From UBA4742 sp963734965 (GTDB lineage Bacteria; Actinomycetota; Acidimicrobiia; Acidimicrobiales; Acidimicrobilacustridaceae), in NCBI GenBank assembly GCA_963734965.1, contig CAVTJK010000003.1, positions 1,984,001 through 2,048,000 of the forward strand: a stretch of 64,000 bases of DNA, in the 5' to 3' direction. The notes below the pieces were generated by a model, which had not been told where the DNA came from, made no database searches, and worked only from the letters and a program-made list of their open reading frames with translations. The position numbers were made by a program, and so were the translations under genes. Shown here one piece after another: positions 18,302-33,113 of the stretch (within the stretch, counting starts at the first letter, position 1; each line of letters begins with the position of its first letter).

Positions 18302-18353
18302 GGCCGCAGCGTACCGCCGCAAAGGAGGGGGGCCGAAACGACCCCAAAACGTC

Positions 18354-18379
18354 GAACGAGGCCCCGAAGGGCCTCGTTC
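18354..18379 (-). terminator. rho-independent terminator of the rRNA operon
   Basis: A perfect 11-bp stem (GAACGAGGCCC / GGGCCTCGTTC) is capped, on the transcribed strand, by UUCG, an extra-stable tetraloop. GACGTTTTGGGG follows. It begins about a dozen bases after 5S rRNA. Confidence 0.85.
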
Positions 18380-18390
18380 ATCAGGAGAAA

Positions 18391-18507
<117 letters not shown>

Positions 18508-18554
18508 TCTGTTGTCAAGGACGAGCGCGATCGGCCGAAACCGGGCGCTCGAGT

Positions 18555-18587
18555 CCCTGAGAGAACTCCATAGCGAGCACGAACATC
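18555..18587 (-). other. 3' arm of the pre-23S processing stem
   Basis: The 33-base arm just beyond the 23S 3' end is nearly complementary to 21677-21708 just before its 5' end, with an 18-base core that has one mismatch. Such stems flanking 23S are cut by RNase III. Confidence 0.7.
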
Positions 18588-18589
18588 AT

Positions 18590-21673
<3,084 letters not shown>

Positions 21674-21676
21674 AAA

Positions 21677-21708
21677 GATGCTCGTGCTCGCTATGCAATT
21701 CTCAAGGG
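21677..21708 (-). other. 5' arm of the pre-23S processing stem
   Basis: Pairs with 18555-18587 across the whole 23S gene. Both arms share the block ATAGCGAGCACGA when read on matching strands. Confidence 0.7.
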
Positions 21709-23463
<1,755 letters not shown>

Positions 23464-23711
23464 AGATCTCGGACCCGGTGACCATCCGCCGGCGAACCGG
23501 CAGGTCATCATTCAGACCCTCGACCATTTGAAGAGCCGGTTTCGGAGGGGCTTGCCTCGTCGACCGACTGGCACCAGAACAGACTGACTTGTCCGTTGAT
23601 TGGTGCTGTGTGCTTTTGTATAGAACGGTCGCTGTGTCCTCGAGCAACCGGTGCGCGAACGCACCAGCCTGGAAGCTCGAGGCGGGGCAGCGATCGCCCG
23701 CACTAGCTTTT

Positions 23712-23737
23712 TCGTCCTCTATTCCGTTTTCAAGGAG
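23712..23737 (-). other. 5' arm of the pre-16S processing stem
   Basis: Pairs with 21760-21785. The shared core AACGGAATAGAGGACGA is perfect over 17 bases. Confidence 0.72.
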
Positions 23738-23880
23738 CACCGCGCCGAGATTGGGTCGGAGATCCGAGCTCGACCGCTCGTTTGGGATCGGCGCCGAAGC
23801 GGGGATCCGTCCGACCACCGGCCGGAGTGCCTCACCTGCAGCCGAGCCCGAAGGGCGCCTGCGGTTTGAAGCGGAGTGCC

Positions 23881-23910
23881 AACCTATCGGGGAGCGATCG
23901 GGTGAGTCAA
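23881..23910 (-). promoter_or_regulatory. candidate rRNA operon promoter
   Basis: Minus-strand TTGACT (23910-23905) and TAGGTT (23886-23881) are separated by 18 bases. This is the best sigma-70-like match upstream of 16S, about 420 bases before the mature 5' end. Other promoters may exist in the region. Confidence 0.5.
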
Positions 23911-24061
23911 ACCGTTGCGGCTCGGCCTCGCCACCACCCGTCGCACCGGAGCGCGACGCCTGTCAGGGCGGACGGTCACCCTAACACGACCCGGTGCCCC
24001 TGCCAACCGCGTTGGCCAAGTTCGTGCTCGGCCCGCCGCCCAGAGCCGACCAGGTCGTCGC

Positions 24062-25362
24062 TCAGGCCCCGTCGACGACCAGGCCCATCTCGTGGCGCTT
24101 CTTGCCCCGGCGCAGGAGCAGCGAACCGGTCGAAGAGCAGATCGACCCCGCTCACGACGTCATCGGCGGCTCAAGCGGCGGCCGTTCAGCCAGAACTCCC
24201 CGCCGGCCAGCCCCCGGCGGGCATCGCCCAGCCGACTTGGCCAGCGCCGGCTGGTCAGGCAGGTGCGTCGGCGGCCACGCCTTCGCCCAGCTCGGTCCGG
24301 GCGATGGTCGAACGACCCGACCTCGCCGGCCAGCATCTCCAGGGTGGCGGCGTCGGCCTCGGCCGGGTCGCCGCCGAAGAGGATGGCCGAAGCCGCCTCG
24401 GCGGCCCCGGTGGCGTCCGTCCCGTGCACCAGCGTGGGTGATCTCCCGGGCCAGCCGGCGCTGGCCGTCGCGTCGTTCGGGCGCGTCGGCGTGGGCCGCC
24501 GACGACCCCGGCCACCTCGTCGACCGGCAGCAGGGTCAGCTGCAGCAGGAAGCGCTCGACGTCGCGGTCGTCGATGTTGATCCAGTACTGGTAGAAGGCG
24601 TAGGGCGAGGTGCGCTCGGGGCTCAGCCACACGGCGCCGTCGACCGACTTGCCGAACTTGGCCCCGTCGGCCCGGGTGATCAGGGGCACGGTCAGCCCGT
24701 GCACGTGATCGCCGGTGCGGCGGCGGATGAGGTCGATGCCGGCGGTGATGTTGCCCCACTGGTCCGACCCGCCGATCTGCAGCTCGCATCCGTGCGTCCT
24801 GGTGCAGCACGGCGTAGTCGTTGGCCTGTAACAGCATGTAGCTGAACTCGGTGTAGGAGATGCCGGTCTCGCTCTCGAGGCGGGACTTCACCGACTCCTT
24901 GGCCAGCATGGTGTTCACCGTCACGTGCTTGCCCACGTCGCGCAGGAACTCGAGCACGCTCGATCGGTGCGGTCCAGGTCCGGTTGTCGACCAGCAGGCC
25001 GCGCGCCGTCGCTCAGGTCCACGAACTGCCCGAGCTGGCGCCCGGATGGCGGCCAGGTTGGCGTCGAGGGTGGCGTCGTCGAGCAGGTTGCGCTCCTCGG
25101 AGCGACCGCCCGGATCGCCGATCATGCCCGTCGCCCCGCCGGCCAGGGCGATCGGTCGGTGCCCGGCGTCCTGGAAGCGGCGCAGGACCAGCAGCGGGAC
25201 GAGGTTGCCGATGTGCAGGCTGTCGGCGGTGGGGTCGAAGCCGCTGTAGACGGTGATGGGTCCGTCGTCCAGCCGGGCCCGGAGGGCCTCGGCATCGGTG
25301 CTGTCGTGGATGAGCTCGCGCCCGGCCAGGTCGTCGAGGATGGCGGCAGTCACGGGCGTCAC
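24062..25362 (-). CDS. tyrS: tyrosyl-tRNA synthetase (about eleven apparent frameshifts)
   Basis: Charges tRNA(Tyr). It reconstructs to about 429 residues. The HIGH-type DSLHIGNLVPLL, the tyrosine-binding GGSDQWGNITAG, the KFGKS variant of KMSKS and a C-terminal S4 domain ending RHEMGLVVDGA are all present. They lie in different frames. Eleven one-base insertions between 24088 and 25046 restore everything. Five have two synonymous readings (for example GCG[C]CAG, GTC[G]GCG, GCT[G]) and four are doubled bases. The GTG at 25362 follows GGGAGAGG. Loss of every motif by decay is unlikely for a normally essential enzyme. Confidence 0.88.
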
Positions 25363-25431
25363 GTTCCCTCTCCCGCCGATCGCGGTCAACTCGGTTGGTC
25401 CCCGACGGCGCCGGGGGACCACACTGGGGCC

Positions 25432-26038
25432 GTGCCCGTCACCCCCCCAGCGCCGATCGACGACTCCGGATCGACGGCCGACGCGGAGTTCGACGACCTC
25501 ACCGGTCCGATGGCCCCCGACGACCGGCCCCGCGGTCGCCGACGGATCGGCACCATCGCCGCCGTCGCGACCTGTGTGTTCATCGTTGCCATGTGGGCCT
25601 TCGTCTACATCTGGGGCGCGGTCCAGAAGCCGGTCGACAAGCTCAGCGACCCCGGCTTCGGCCAGCGGGCCGAGCAGGTCTGCGCCGTGACCGCGACCCA
25701 GTTGGCGGCGCTGCCCCCGGCCAACGAGTCGAAGACCAACGTGGCCCGCGCCCAGGTCGTGACCGAGTCGAACGAGGCGCTGCGCCAGATGCTGGCCAAG
25801 CTGCGCGACGTCGCCCCGACCTCGGGCCAGGACGGCGTGATGGTCGGCAAGTGGCTGTCGGACTACTCGACTCCTGGTCGGCAACCGCGAGGACTACGCC
25901 CGACGTCTGGCCACCGACCCCGCGGCTCGCTTCTACGAGAACCAGAAGAACCCGGGCGAGCAGATCAGCCTGCCCATCGACAGCTTCGCCACCGCCAACG
26001 GCATGCACTCCTGCGTGGCTCCCGAAGACCTGTCCTGA
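25432..26038 (+). CDS. membrane-anchored protein of unknown function (one frameshift)
   Basis: About 201 residues. A short acidic/proline-rich cytoplasmic part ends in RGRRR. One transmembrane segment follows (about IGTIAAVATCVFIVAMWAFV), then an extracytoplasmic helical region containing CAVTATQLAALPPAN. One surplus base at about 25867 (TAC[T]CGA) separates the last 55 residues (VGNREDYARRL to CVAPEDLS). Two cysteines in the outer part could form a disulfide. I do not recognise the family. It is divergent from tyrS with a 69-base gap. Confidence 0.68.
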
Positions 26039-26097
26039 CACCGGACGACCGCCCCTCCCGCGGCGAAAATGGCGGCGCGGGCGCCGCGCCTGGCTCC

Positions 26098-26103
26098 TAG
26101 TGT
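26098..26103 (+). promoter_or_regulatory. leaderless -10 box of the acetyltransferase gene
   Basis: TAGTGT, then CCCGGCC, then the ATG at 26111. There is no Shine-Dalgarno sequence between box and start. Confidence 0.45.
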
Positions 26104-26110
26104 CCCGGCC

Positions 26111-27332
26111 ATGGGTGCCGAGGTCCGCACGATCACCAACGACGAGACCCACGCGTGGTTCGAGGCCATGTGGTCCGGCTTCTTGAACGCCCCACCGGCT
26201 CACGGCCCCGACGCCGCCAGGCTCGCCGAGACCGCCGACCTGGACCACACCTGGGCCGCCGTCGACGACGGCCGGATCGTCGGGACGCTACGCAGCTTCG
26301 CCACTCCCGTCGCCGTGCCGGGTGGCCTCGACATCGCGGCGACGGGACTGACCAACGTGACGGTGTCCGGGACGCCACCGGCGTCAGGGTCTGCTCACCG
26401 AGATGATCACGTCGGACCTGGCCTCGTGCGCCAGCCGGGGCGACGCGGTCAGCGTGCTGATCGCGGCCGAGTATCCGATCTACGGCCGCTACGGGTACGG
26501 ACCGGCGGCCGAGAGCGTCGAGCTGACCCTCGACGCCACCGTCACCTTCACCACCGACCGGATCGGATCAGTCGAGCTCGTCGACCGGGACGCCTTCCGG
26601 CCGGCGGCGATCGAGGTGTACGAGCGCTTCCGAGCGAACCAGCCTGGTGCCATCGCCCGCCAACCGTGGTGGTGGGACCTGCACCTCGGGACGGCTGAGG
26701 CCGAACCCCGGGAACCGTCGAGCTGGTTGGCCCTGAGCCGGGACGAGTCGGGCGCCGTCGACGGGTTCGTCGCCTACCGGGTCAAGGATCGTTGGGAGCA
26801 CGGACGCCCGCGCGGCCAGCTCCAGGTCGACAACCTGATCGGCGTCGACGCCGCCGCGACGGTCCGCCTCTGGCGCTACTGCGCCGAGATCGACTGGGTC
26901 GGCAGCGTCGTGGCCGGTGACCGCACCGTCGCCGATCCGGTGGCGTGGCACGTCGCCGATGCTCGGGCGTTGGCCCAGCACGATCGCATCGACATGTTCT
27001 GGCTGCGCATCCTCGACGTCTCCGCCGCCCTGGGCGGTCGGCGCTACCTCTGCGAAGGTCGCCTCGTGCTCGAGGTCGACGATGCCCTCGGCCACGCCCA
27101 CGGCCGATTCGCCCTCGATGCCGGACCCGACCACGCCACCTGCACCCCGACCGGCGAACCCGCCGATCTCGCCCTGTCTGTGTCGACCCTGTCGAGCGCC
27201 TACCTCGGGGGTTACACCCTGGCCGACATGGCCCGAGGGGGCCGGGTGACCGAGCTGACCGCGGGCGCCGTGGCCCGAGCCGACGCCATGTTCCGCTCGT
27301 CGGTCGCCGCCTGGAGCCCCACCCACTTCTAG
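26111..27332 (+). CDS. Eis-type GNAT N-acetyltransferase (one frameshift)
   Basis: About 406 residues with two GNAT-like domains and a C-terminal sterol-carrier-like domain (ALDAGPDHATCTPTGEPADL), as in mycobacterial Eis. The acetyl-CoA loop HRRQGLLTEMI follows GLTNVTVSG. YPIYGRYGYGPA is the characteristic Eis stretch. One extra base at about 26375 (ACG[C]CAC) breaks the frame just before the CoA loop. Eis enzymes acetylate amines, including aminoglycosides in some species, and the substrate here is unknown. It ends one base from the convergent NUDIX gene. Confidence 0.87.
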
Positions 27333-27929
27333 TCAGAGGAGCTCGGTGGCCACGGCCAGGCCGGCTCGGGCCATGCGCACGGTGCCCTCGTCGACGTCGA
27401 GGGTCTCGAGCTCGTCGGAGGTGACCCACCGCAGCGCCTCGGATTCGTGGTTCCCGGTGACTTCGGCTCCAGGTGGAGCGACGACCAGATGGCGAACGTC
27501 GAGGTGCAGGTGAGCGTGCTCGCCGGCGAAGTGGACTCGGTGGATGTCGAGATCGATGGCCGGGGTGGCGACCGACAGCCCGGCCATGCCCGTCTCCTCG
27601 GTGGCCTCGCGCCACGCCACGTGGGCCAGGTTGGCGTCGCCGTCGGCGTGTCCACCGGGTTGGAGCCAGCGCTGGGCCTTGCGGTGGAACAGGACCAGCA
27701 CGTGCTCGGCAGCGGCGTCGACCACCAGCGCCGAGCCGGTGAAGTGGCCTTCGGGGCAGGTGCGCAACAGGGCATCGGCGTGCTCGGCGAGGAAGCTGAG
27801 CATGGTCTCGCGTACCTGCGCCTGCCCCGGCTCGGTGCTGATGCACCCCTCGATCTGCGCCCGCGTCTGAGCCAGATCCGATCCGGGAGCGAGTCGAGCG
27901 TCGTCGGGAGCGAGCAGGGCGATGGCCAT
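27333..27929 (-). CDS. NUDIX hydrolase
   Basis: The 198-residue protein has a Nudix box of the form GGHADGDANLAHVAWREATEE. The catalytic REATEETG is intact, while the first Glu of the consensus is replaced by Asp. The LQPGGH and HRKAQRW blocks resemble the group of actinobacterial hydrolases near DNA repair genes. Substrate unknown. The ATG at 27929 follows GAGGAGAGGG. The next gene upstream is the DNA glycosylase. Confidence 0.83.
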   Translation of the reverse strand: MAIALLAPDDARLAPGSDLAQTRAQIEGCISTEPGQAQVRETMLSFLAEHADALLRTCPEGHFTGSALVVDAAAEHVLVLFHRKAQRWLQPGGHADGDANLAHVAWREATEETGMAGLSVATPAIDLDIHRVHFAGEHAHLHLDVRHLVVAPPGAEVTGNHESEALRWVTSDELETLDVDEGTVRMARAGLAVATELL

Positions 27930-27945
27930 CGTCGCGTCCCTCTCC

Positions 27946-28530
27946 TCAGCGCCGCCGCGACACGTTCGGGTCGCCGGGAACGTACCAGCGCCACGGTCGA
28001 TCCGAGGCCACGCTCAGCCCGATGCGCCCGCTGACGCCCGGCCGCTCGGGTGGGGCCACGCCGTCGTCGACGATCCGGACGGCTCGATCGCCGCTCACCA
28101 GGTCGGCACCGTCGTGGGCCTGATCGACCCCGAGGGCCTGGCACAGCTTGGCCGGCCCGCTGGCCAGGTCGCGATCGCGCCGAGCCGCGGGGCGAGCCGC
28201 ACGCATGGCCGCGAGCCCGCGCAGAGGTGCCCCGGCGCGCAACAGCACGGCGGTGGCCTGGCCGACCGGTCCGCACACGGCGTTGGCACACCAGTGCATG
28301 CCATAGGTGAAGTACACGTAGAGATGACCGGGCGGCCCGAACATCACGGCGTTGCGCGCCGTCGGACCGCGATAGGCATGGCTGGCCGGGTCGTCGCCGG
28401 CCATGTAGGCCTCGACCTCGACGATGCGCGCCGCCCGACCGTCGTGGACGAGCACCTTGTTGAGCAGCTCGGGCGCGACGCTCAGGCTGTCCCGCCGATA
28501 GAACGACCGCGGCAGAACCCGCGACCTCAC
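27946..28530 (-). CDS. DNA-3-methyladenine glycosylase (AAG/MPG family)
   Basis: Excises alkylated purines to start base excision repair. The 194-residue protein contains the family blocks VEVEAYMAGDDPASHAYRG, TARNAVMFGPPGHLYVYF and YGMHWCANAV. The acid in VEVEAY is the expected catalytic Glu. Length is normal for bacteria. The GTG at 28530 lies at the edge of intergenic repeat family 2, so this start or a nearby one is not fixed by a ribosome site. Confidence 0.93.
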   Translation of the reverse strand: MRSRVLPRSFYRRDSLSVAPELLNKVLVHDGRAARIVEVEAYMAGDDPASHAYRGPTARNAVMFGPPGHLYVYFTYGMHWCANAVCGPVGQATAVLLRAGAPLRGLAAMRAARPAARRDRDLASGPAKLCQALGVDQAHDGADLVSGDRAVRIVDDGVAPPERPGVSGRIGLSVASDRPWRWYVPGDPNVSRRR

Positions 28531-28535
28531 GCGGC

Positions 28536-28607
28536 GGAGCCGCTCGTGACGTGGGAACCAGATGGCGAAGCGCTCGGAGGGAGGCCCCGCCCGACCAGAG
28601 AGCTAAT
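28536..28607 (-). repeat. two-hairpin intergenic repeat family 2, copy A
   Basis: About 72 bases with the same block order as 48316-48388: GGAGCCGCTCG, GATGG-CGAAG-CGCTCGG and CGACCAGAGAGC-AAT. A GCGGC-GGA-GCCGC hairpin opens it. It fills the gap between the glycosylase start and the thioesterase end, and its last bases include the thioesterase stop codon. Confidence 0.62.
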
Positions 28608-28983
28608 CAAGGTGCGACCGGATGGCGGCGGGCGGTTCGATCGGGTTGGCCGTGCCCGGCTCGACGCCGACGTAGGTGATGTCCGCGACCATGACAGCGC
28701 GATCGCCCACGGCCAGGTCGTGGCGGACGACGAAGGACGTGCGTCCCCACCGCACCACCGCGCTGTCGATGCTGATCGTGTCACCCAGCCCTGCCGCGCC
28801 CGTCCACTCGAGCGAGGCGTGCTTGAGCATGAAATCCCAGCCGAGCGTCTCGAACCGGGCGTCGAGTCGGCGCAGCCATCGGTCCATGGCGTCGTCGATG
28901 TAGGCCAGGTAGTGGGCGTTGAACACGACCCGCTGCAGGTCGACCTCGCCGTAGCGGACCTCGACCTCGTGGTGCGACGCCAC
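28603..28983 (-). CDS. acyl-CoA thioesterase, 4-hydroxybenzoyl-CoA type hotdog fold
   Basis: The 126-residue single hotdog domain probably hydrolyses an acyl-CoA. RYGEVDLQRVVFNAHYLAYID is the family N-terminus with the catalytic Asp. ADITYVGVEPGT follows in the last strands. The GTG start is one base from the argH stop, so it may be the distal gene of the arg transcript. It has no obvious role in arginine synthesis. Confidence 0.84.
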   Translation of the reverse strand: MASHHEVEVRYGEVDLQRVVFNAHYLAYIDDAMDRWLRRLDARFETLGWDFMLKHASLEWTGAAGLGDTISIDSAVVRWGRTSFVVRHDLAVGDRAVMVADITYVGVEPGTANPIEPPAAIRSHLD

Positions 28984-28984
28984 C

Positions 28985-30385
28985 TCAGGAGTCCGGGGTC
29001 GCGATCGCAGCCAGCCGCCGGCGATCGGTGGCCAGCCGCGCCTCGAACGACCGCAGCTGGGTCGCCACCGGACCGGGACCCGCCCCACCTGGGGTGCTGC
29101 GGCGGCGCACGGCCACGCCCGGTTCCAGCAAGGCGACGGCGTCGGGGCCGAGTTGGGGGTGGGCGGCCACCAGCGGGCCGAGCGCCACGTCCTCGTCGAC
29201 CGACTGGCGCACGAGCGCGCCCACGATGGCGTGAGCGTCGCGGAACGGCACCCCTCGGCCGACCAGGTGCTCGGCCAGATCGGTCGCCGCCACCTCGGGT
29301 CCGTCCGCCGCCGCCTGCATGGCCGCGGTGTCGAAGGTCGAGGAGGCCAGCAGGCCGGCGATGGCGGCGAGCGCCAGGCTGAGCTGGTCGACGGCGTCGA
29401 ACAGCGGCTCCTTGTCCTCTTGGAGGTCACGGTTGTAGGCGAGCGGAAGCCCCTTGAGCGTGGCCAGGAAGCCGGTCAGGTCCCCGATGAGCCGACCGCT
29501 CTTGCCGCGGGCCAGTTCGGCGATGTCGGGGTTCTTCTTCTGCGGCAGCATCGAGCTCCCGGTCGAGTACTCGTCGGCCAACTGGAGGAACCCGAACTCG
29601 GCGCTCGACCAGAGGACGATCTCCTCGCCGAGCCGCGACAAGTGCAGTCCGCACAGGGTGAGCCCGAACAGCGACTCGGCCACGAAGTCTCGGTCGCTCA
29701 CGGCGTCGAGCGAGTTGTCGAACACGGTGGCGAAGCCGAGCTCGGCCGCCACACCCGCGGGATCGAGGGCGAGCGACGAGCCGGCCAGCGCGCCGGCACC
29801 GAGGGGCGAGACATCGAGGCGACGGCGAGCGTCGAAGAGACGGTCGACGTCACGGCTCAAGGCCCAGCCGTGGGCCAGCAGATGGTGAGCGAGAAGGACG
29901 GGCTGAGCGCGCTGGAGGTGCGTGTAGCCGGGCAGGTAGGCGTCGCCGGCCTCGGTCGCCCGAACGGTCAGGACGTCCTGCAGGGCGAGGACCCGTTCGA
30001 TCACGTCGGTCAGGGCCCGTTTGGTGAACAGGCGCAGGTCGGTGGCCACCTGGTCGTTTCGGCTGCGGCCCGTGTGCAGCTTGGCCCCCACCGGACCGGC
30101 GATCTCGGTGACCCGCCGCTCGACGGCGGTGTGGATGTCCTCGTCCGACGCGACGAACGCGAAGGTCTCGTCGTCCAGTTCGGCTTCGACCTGATCGAGG
30201 GCGGCCAGGACCTGATCGGCCTCGGTGACGCTCAGGACCCCCGCCCGGACCAGCCCTCCGACGTGGGCCCGCGAGCCGGCCAGGTCGTCGCCGGCGAGGC
30301 GCCGGTCATAGCCCAGGCTGACGGTGAAGGCCATGAGCTCGTCGGCGGGACCGCCCTCGAAACGGCCGTGCCACAAGGTGCTCAC
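28985..30385 (-). CDS. argH: argininosuccinate lyase
   Basis: Last step of arginine synthesis, splitting argininosuccinate to arginine and fumarate. The 466-residue protein has the superfamily signature GSSMLPQKKNPD, the HTGRSRND block and TPGGAGP near the C-terminus. The GTG start shares one base with the argG stop (TAGTG). A full-length homotetrameric lyase is expected. It is the last biosynthetic gene of the arg cluster. Confidence 0.97.
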   Translation of the reverse strand: MSTLWHGRFEGGPADELMAFTVSLGYDRRLAGDDLAGSRAHVGGLVRAGVLSVTEADQVLAALDQVEAELDDETFAFVASDEDIHTAVERRVTEIAGPVGAKLHTGRSRNDQVATDLRLFTKRALTDVIERVLALQDVLTVRATEAGDAYLPGYTHLQRAQPVLLAHHLLAHGWALSRDVDRLFDARRRLDVSPLGAGALAGSSLALDPAGVAAELGFATVFDNSLDAVSDRDFVAESLFGLTLCGLHLSRLGEEIVLWSSAEFGFLQLADEYSTGSSMLPQKKNPDIAELARGKSGRLIGDLTGFLATLKGLPLAYNRDLQEDKEPLFDAVDQLSLALAAIAGLLASSTFDTAAMQAAADGPEVAATDLAEHLVGRGVPFRDAHAIVGALVRQSVDEDVALGPLVAAHPQLGPDAVALLEPGVAVRRRSTPGGAGPGPVATQLRSFEARLATDRRRLAAIATPDS

Positions 30386-31647
30386 TACTCGGCGGCCTCG
30401 GCCGGGCCCTCGGCCGGACCCGAGACGCTGTCCGCCGTGCCGCTGCCGCTGGCGCCCGGACGGCCTTCGCCCTGCTTGGCCGACCACGTCTGCAGCCCGA
30501 GGCCCCAGAGCCGCACGAAGCCCTCCGAGTCGGTGTGGTTGAACGTGTCGGCCGCCTCGTAGGTGGCCAGGCCGTAGTCGTAGAGCGAGTGGTCGCTGCG
30601 CCGGCCGACCACGAAGCACCGGCCAGGTTCGAGTCGCAGCCGCACCTCGCCGGTGACGAAGCGCTGGCTCTCGTCGATGAAGGCATCGAGCGCCTGCTTG
30701 AGCGGCGAGTACCACATGCCGTCATAGACGAGGTCGGCATAGCGGCCCTCAAGCCGTTGCTTCTCGTGGAACAGGTCGCGCTCGAGGCAGATGCTCTCGA
30801 GATCGACGTGGGCCATGATCAGCGCCAGCGCCGCCGGGGCCTCGTAGGTCTCGCGGCTCTTGATGCCGACGCGCCGGTTCTCGACCATGTCGAGGCGACC
30901 CCACCCGTAGGACCCGACGACGTCGTTCAGCTCGACGATCAGCTCGTGCAACGGCATGGCCACGCCGTCGAGGATCGCCGGCGTTCCCTGATCGAACCCG
31001 ATGGTCAGCTCGCGCGCCTCGGCGGCGCGCACAGTCGTCAGCGACCAGACCCCTTCGGGCGGCCGGGCCCACGGGTCCTCCATCTCCCCGCACTCGATGG
31101 CCCGACCCCAGAGGTTGTCGTCGATCGAGTAGGGCGCCGCCTTGGTGGCCTTGATGGGGATGCCGTAGCGGGCGGCGTAGTCGACCGAGTCGGCCCGGGT
31201 CATCCCCCAGTTGCGCACCGGGGCGACGACCTCGAGATCGGGAGCCAGAGCGCGGGTGGCCACCTCGAAGCGCACCTGGTCGTTGCCCTTGCCCGTGCAG
31301 CCGTGGGCCACTGCGTCGGCCCCATGGCGCCGGGCCACGTCGACCAGATGGCGCACGATCACCGGCCGGGACAGGGCCGACACGAGGGGATAGCGGTTCT
31401 CGTAGAGGGCGTTGGCGCGCAGGGCCGGTCCGACGAAGTCGCGGGCGAACTCCTCGCGGCAGTCGACGACGATGGCGTCGATGGCGCCGGCGGCCAGGGC
31501 CCTCGCCTGCAGGGCCTCCCAGTCGCCGCCCTGGCCGACGTCGCAGGCCACGGCGATGACCTCGACGTCCATCTCCTCGATCATCCAGCGCACGGCCACG
31601 GACGTGTCGAGGCCGCCGCTGTAGGCAAGGACGACTCGCTTCGGCAT
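30385..31647 (-). CDS. argG: argininosuccinate synthase
   Basis: Joins citrulline and aspartate using ATP. The 420-residue protein opens RVVLAYSGGLDTSVAV, the PP-loop that activates citrulline. GCTGKGNDQVRFE lies near residue 120. The last 30 or so residues are a low-complexity Gly/Ala/Glu tail beyond the conserved fold. The ATG follows GAGGGAG. About 70 bases separate it from argR. Confidence 0.98.
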   Translation of the reverse strand: MPKRVVLAYSGGLDTSVAVRWMIEEMDVEVIAVACDVGQGGDWEALQARALAAGAIDAIVVDCREEFARDFVGPALRANALYENRYPLVSALSRPVIVRHLVDVARRHGADAVAHGCTGKGNDQVRFEVATRALAPDLEVVAPVRNWGMTRADSVDYAARYGIPIKATKAAPYSIDDNLWGRAIECGEMEDPWARPPEGVWSLTTVRAAEARELTIGFDQGTPAILDGVAMPLHELIVELNDVVGSYGWGRLDMVENRRVGIKSRETYEAPAALALIMAHVDLESICLERDLFHEKQRLEGRYADLVYDGMWYSPLKQALDAFIDESQRFVTGEVRLRLEPGRCFVVGRRSDHSLYDYGLATYEAADTFNHTDSEGFVRLWGLGLQTWSAKQGEGRPGASGSGTADSVSGPAEGPAEAAE

Positions 31648-31719
31648 GGAACTCCCTCGGGTGACGATCAGATGCGGATCAGGCGGGACGGACGGCTGAG
31701 CAGCGGAAGTGGGGCCGAG

Positions 31720-32222
31720 CTACGAGAGTCCGGCCAGATCGGTGAGCAGGTCGGCGACCTTGGCCCCGCCGACGTCCTCGGCGGTGACCACGATAAGCGT
31801 GTCGTCACCGGCGACGGTCCCGAGCAGATCGGGCAAGCCGGCGCGATCGAGGGCCGAGGCGACGACGTGGGCCGAGCCAGGCGGGGTGCGGAGCACGACC
31901 AGGTTGTGCGAATAGGCGACCTCGACCACCCAGTCACCGCAGACCCGACGCAGATGGTCCTCGGGCGCGAGCTGCTGCTTGGGCAGCGCCGGGATGGCGT
32001 ACGCGCTCTCGCCTCCGGGAACGCGCACCTTGATGGCCCCCAGGTCGTCGAGGTCGCGCGACACCGTGGCCTGGGTGGCCAGACAGCCGTGGGCGGCCAG
32101 CAGCTCGACGAGCTGGGCCTGGTTCTCGACCGCGCCCTGTTCGATCAACTTGCCGATCAGGTGCTGGCGTTGGGGCTTGCCCAGCTTGGCCGTCTTGGGC
32201 GCGACGCTGTCGGGCTTGGCCG

Positions 32223-32226
<4 letters not shown>
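31720..32226 (-). CDS. argR: arginine repressor
   Basis: The 168-residue regulator has an N-terminal winged helix (QLVELLAAHGCLATQATVSRD, the recognition helix ending in ATVSRDL). A C-terminal oligomerisation and arginine-binding domain contains TVAGDDTLIVV. It is predicted to bind the ARG-box-like site before argC and switch the whole cluster with arginine. The GTG start overlaps the argF stop (GTGA) and has GGAGG upstream. It is therefore made from the operon it represses. Confidence 0.96.

Positions 32227-33109
<883 letters not shown>

Positions 33110-33113
<4 letters not shown>

Larger units (their letters stand above)
23464..24061 (-). other. rRNA operon leader and promoter region
   Basis: This is a 598-base stretch without a protein gene between tyrS and 16S. 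It contains the 5' arm of the pre-16S stem (23712-23737) and a candidate promoter at 23881-23910. The rest is leader RNA. Short open frames on either strand here have no family resemblance. Confidence 0.65.
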
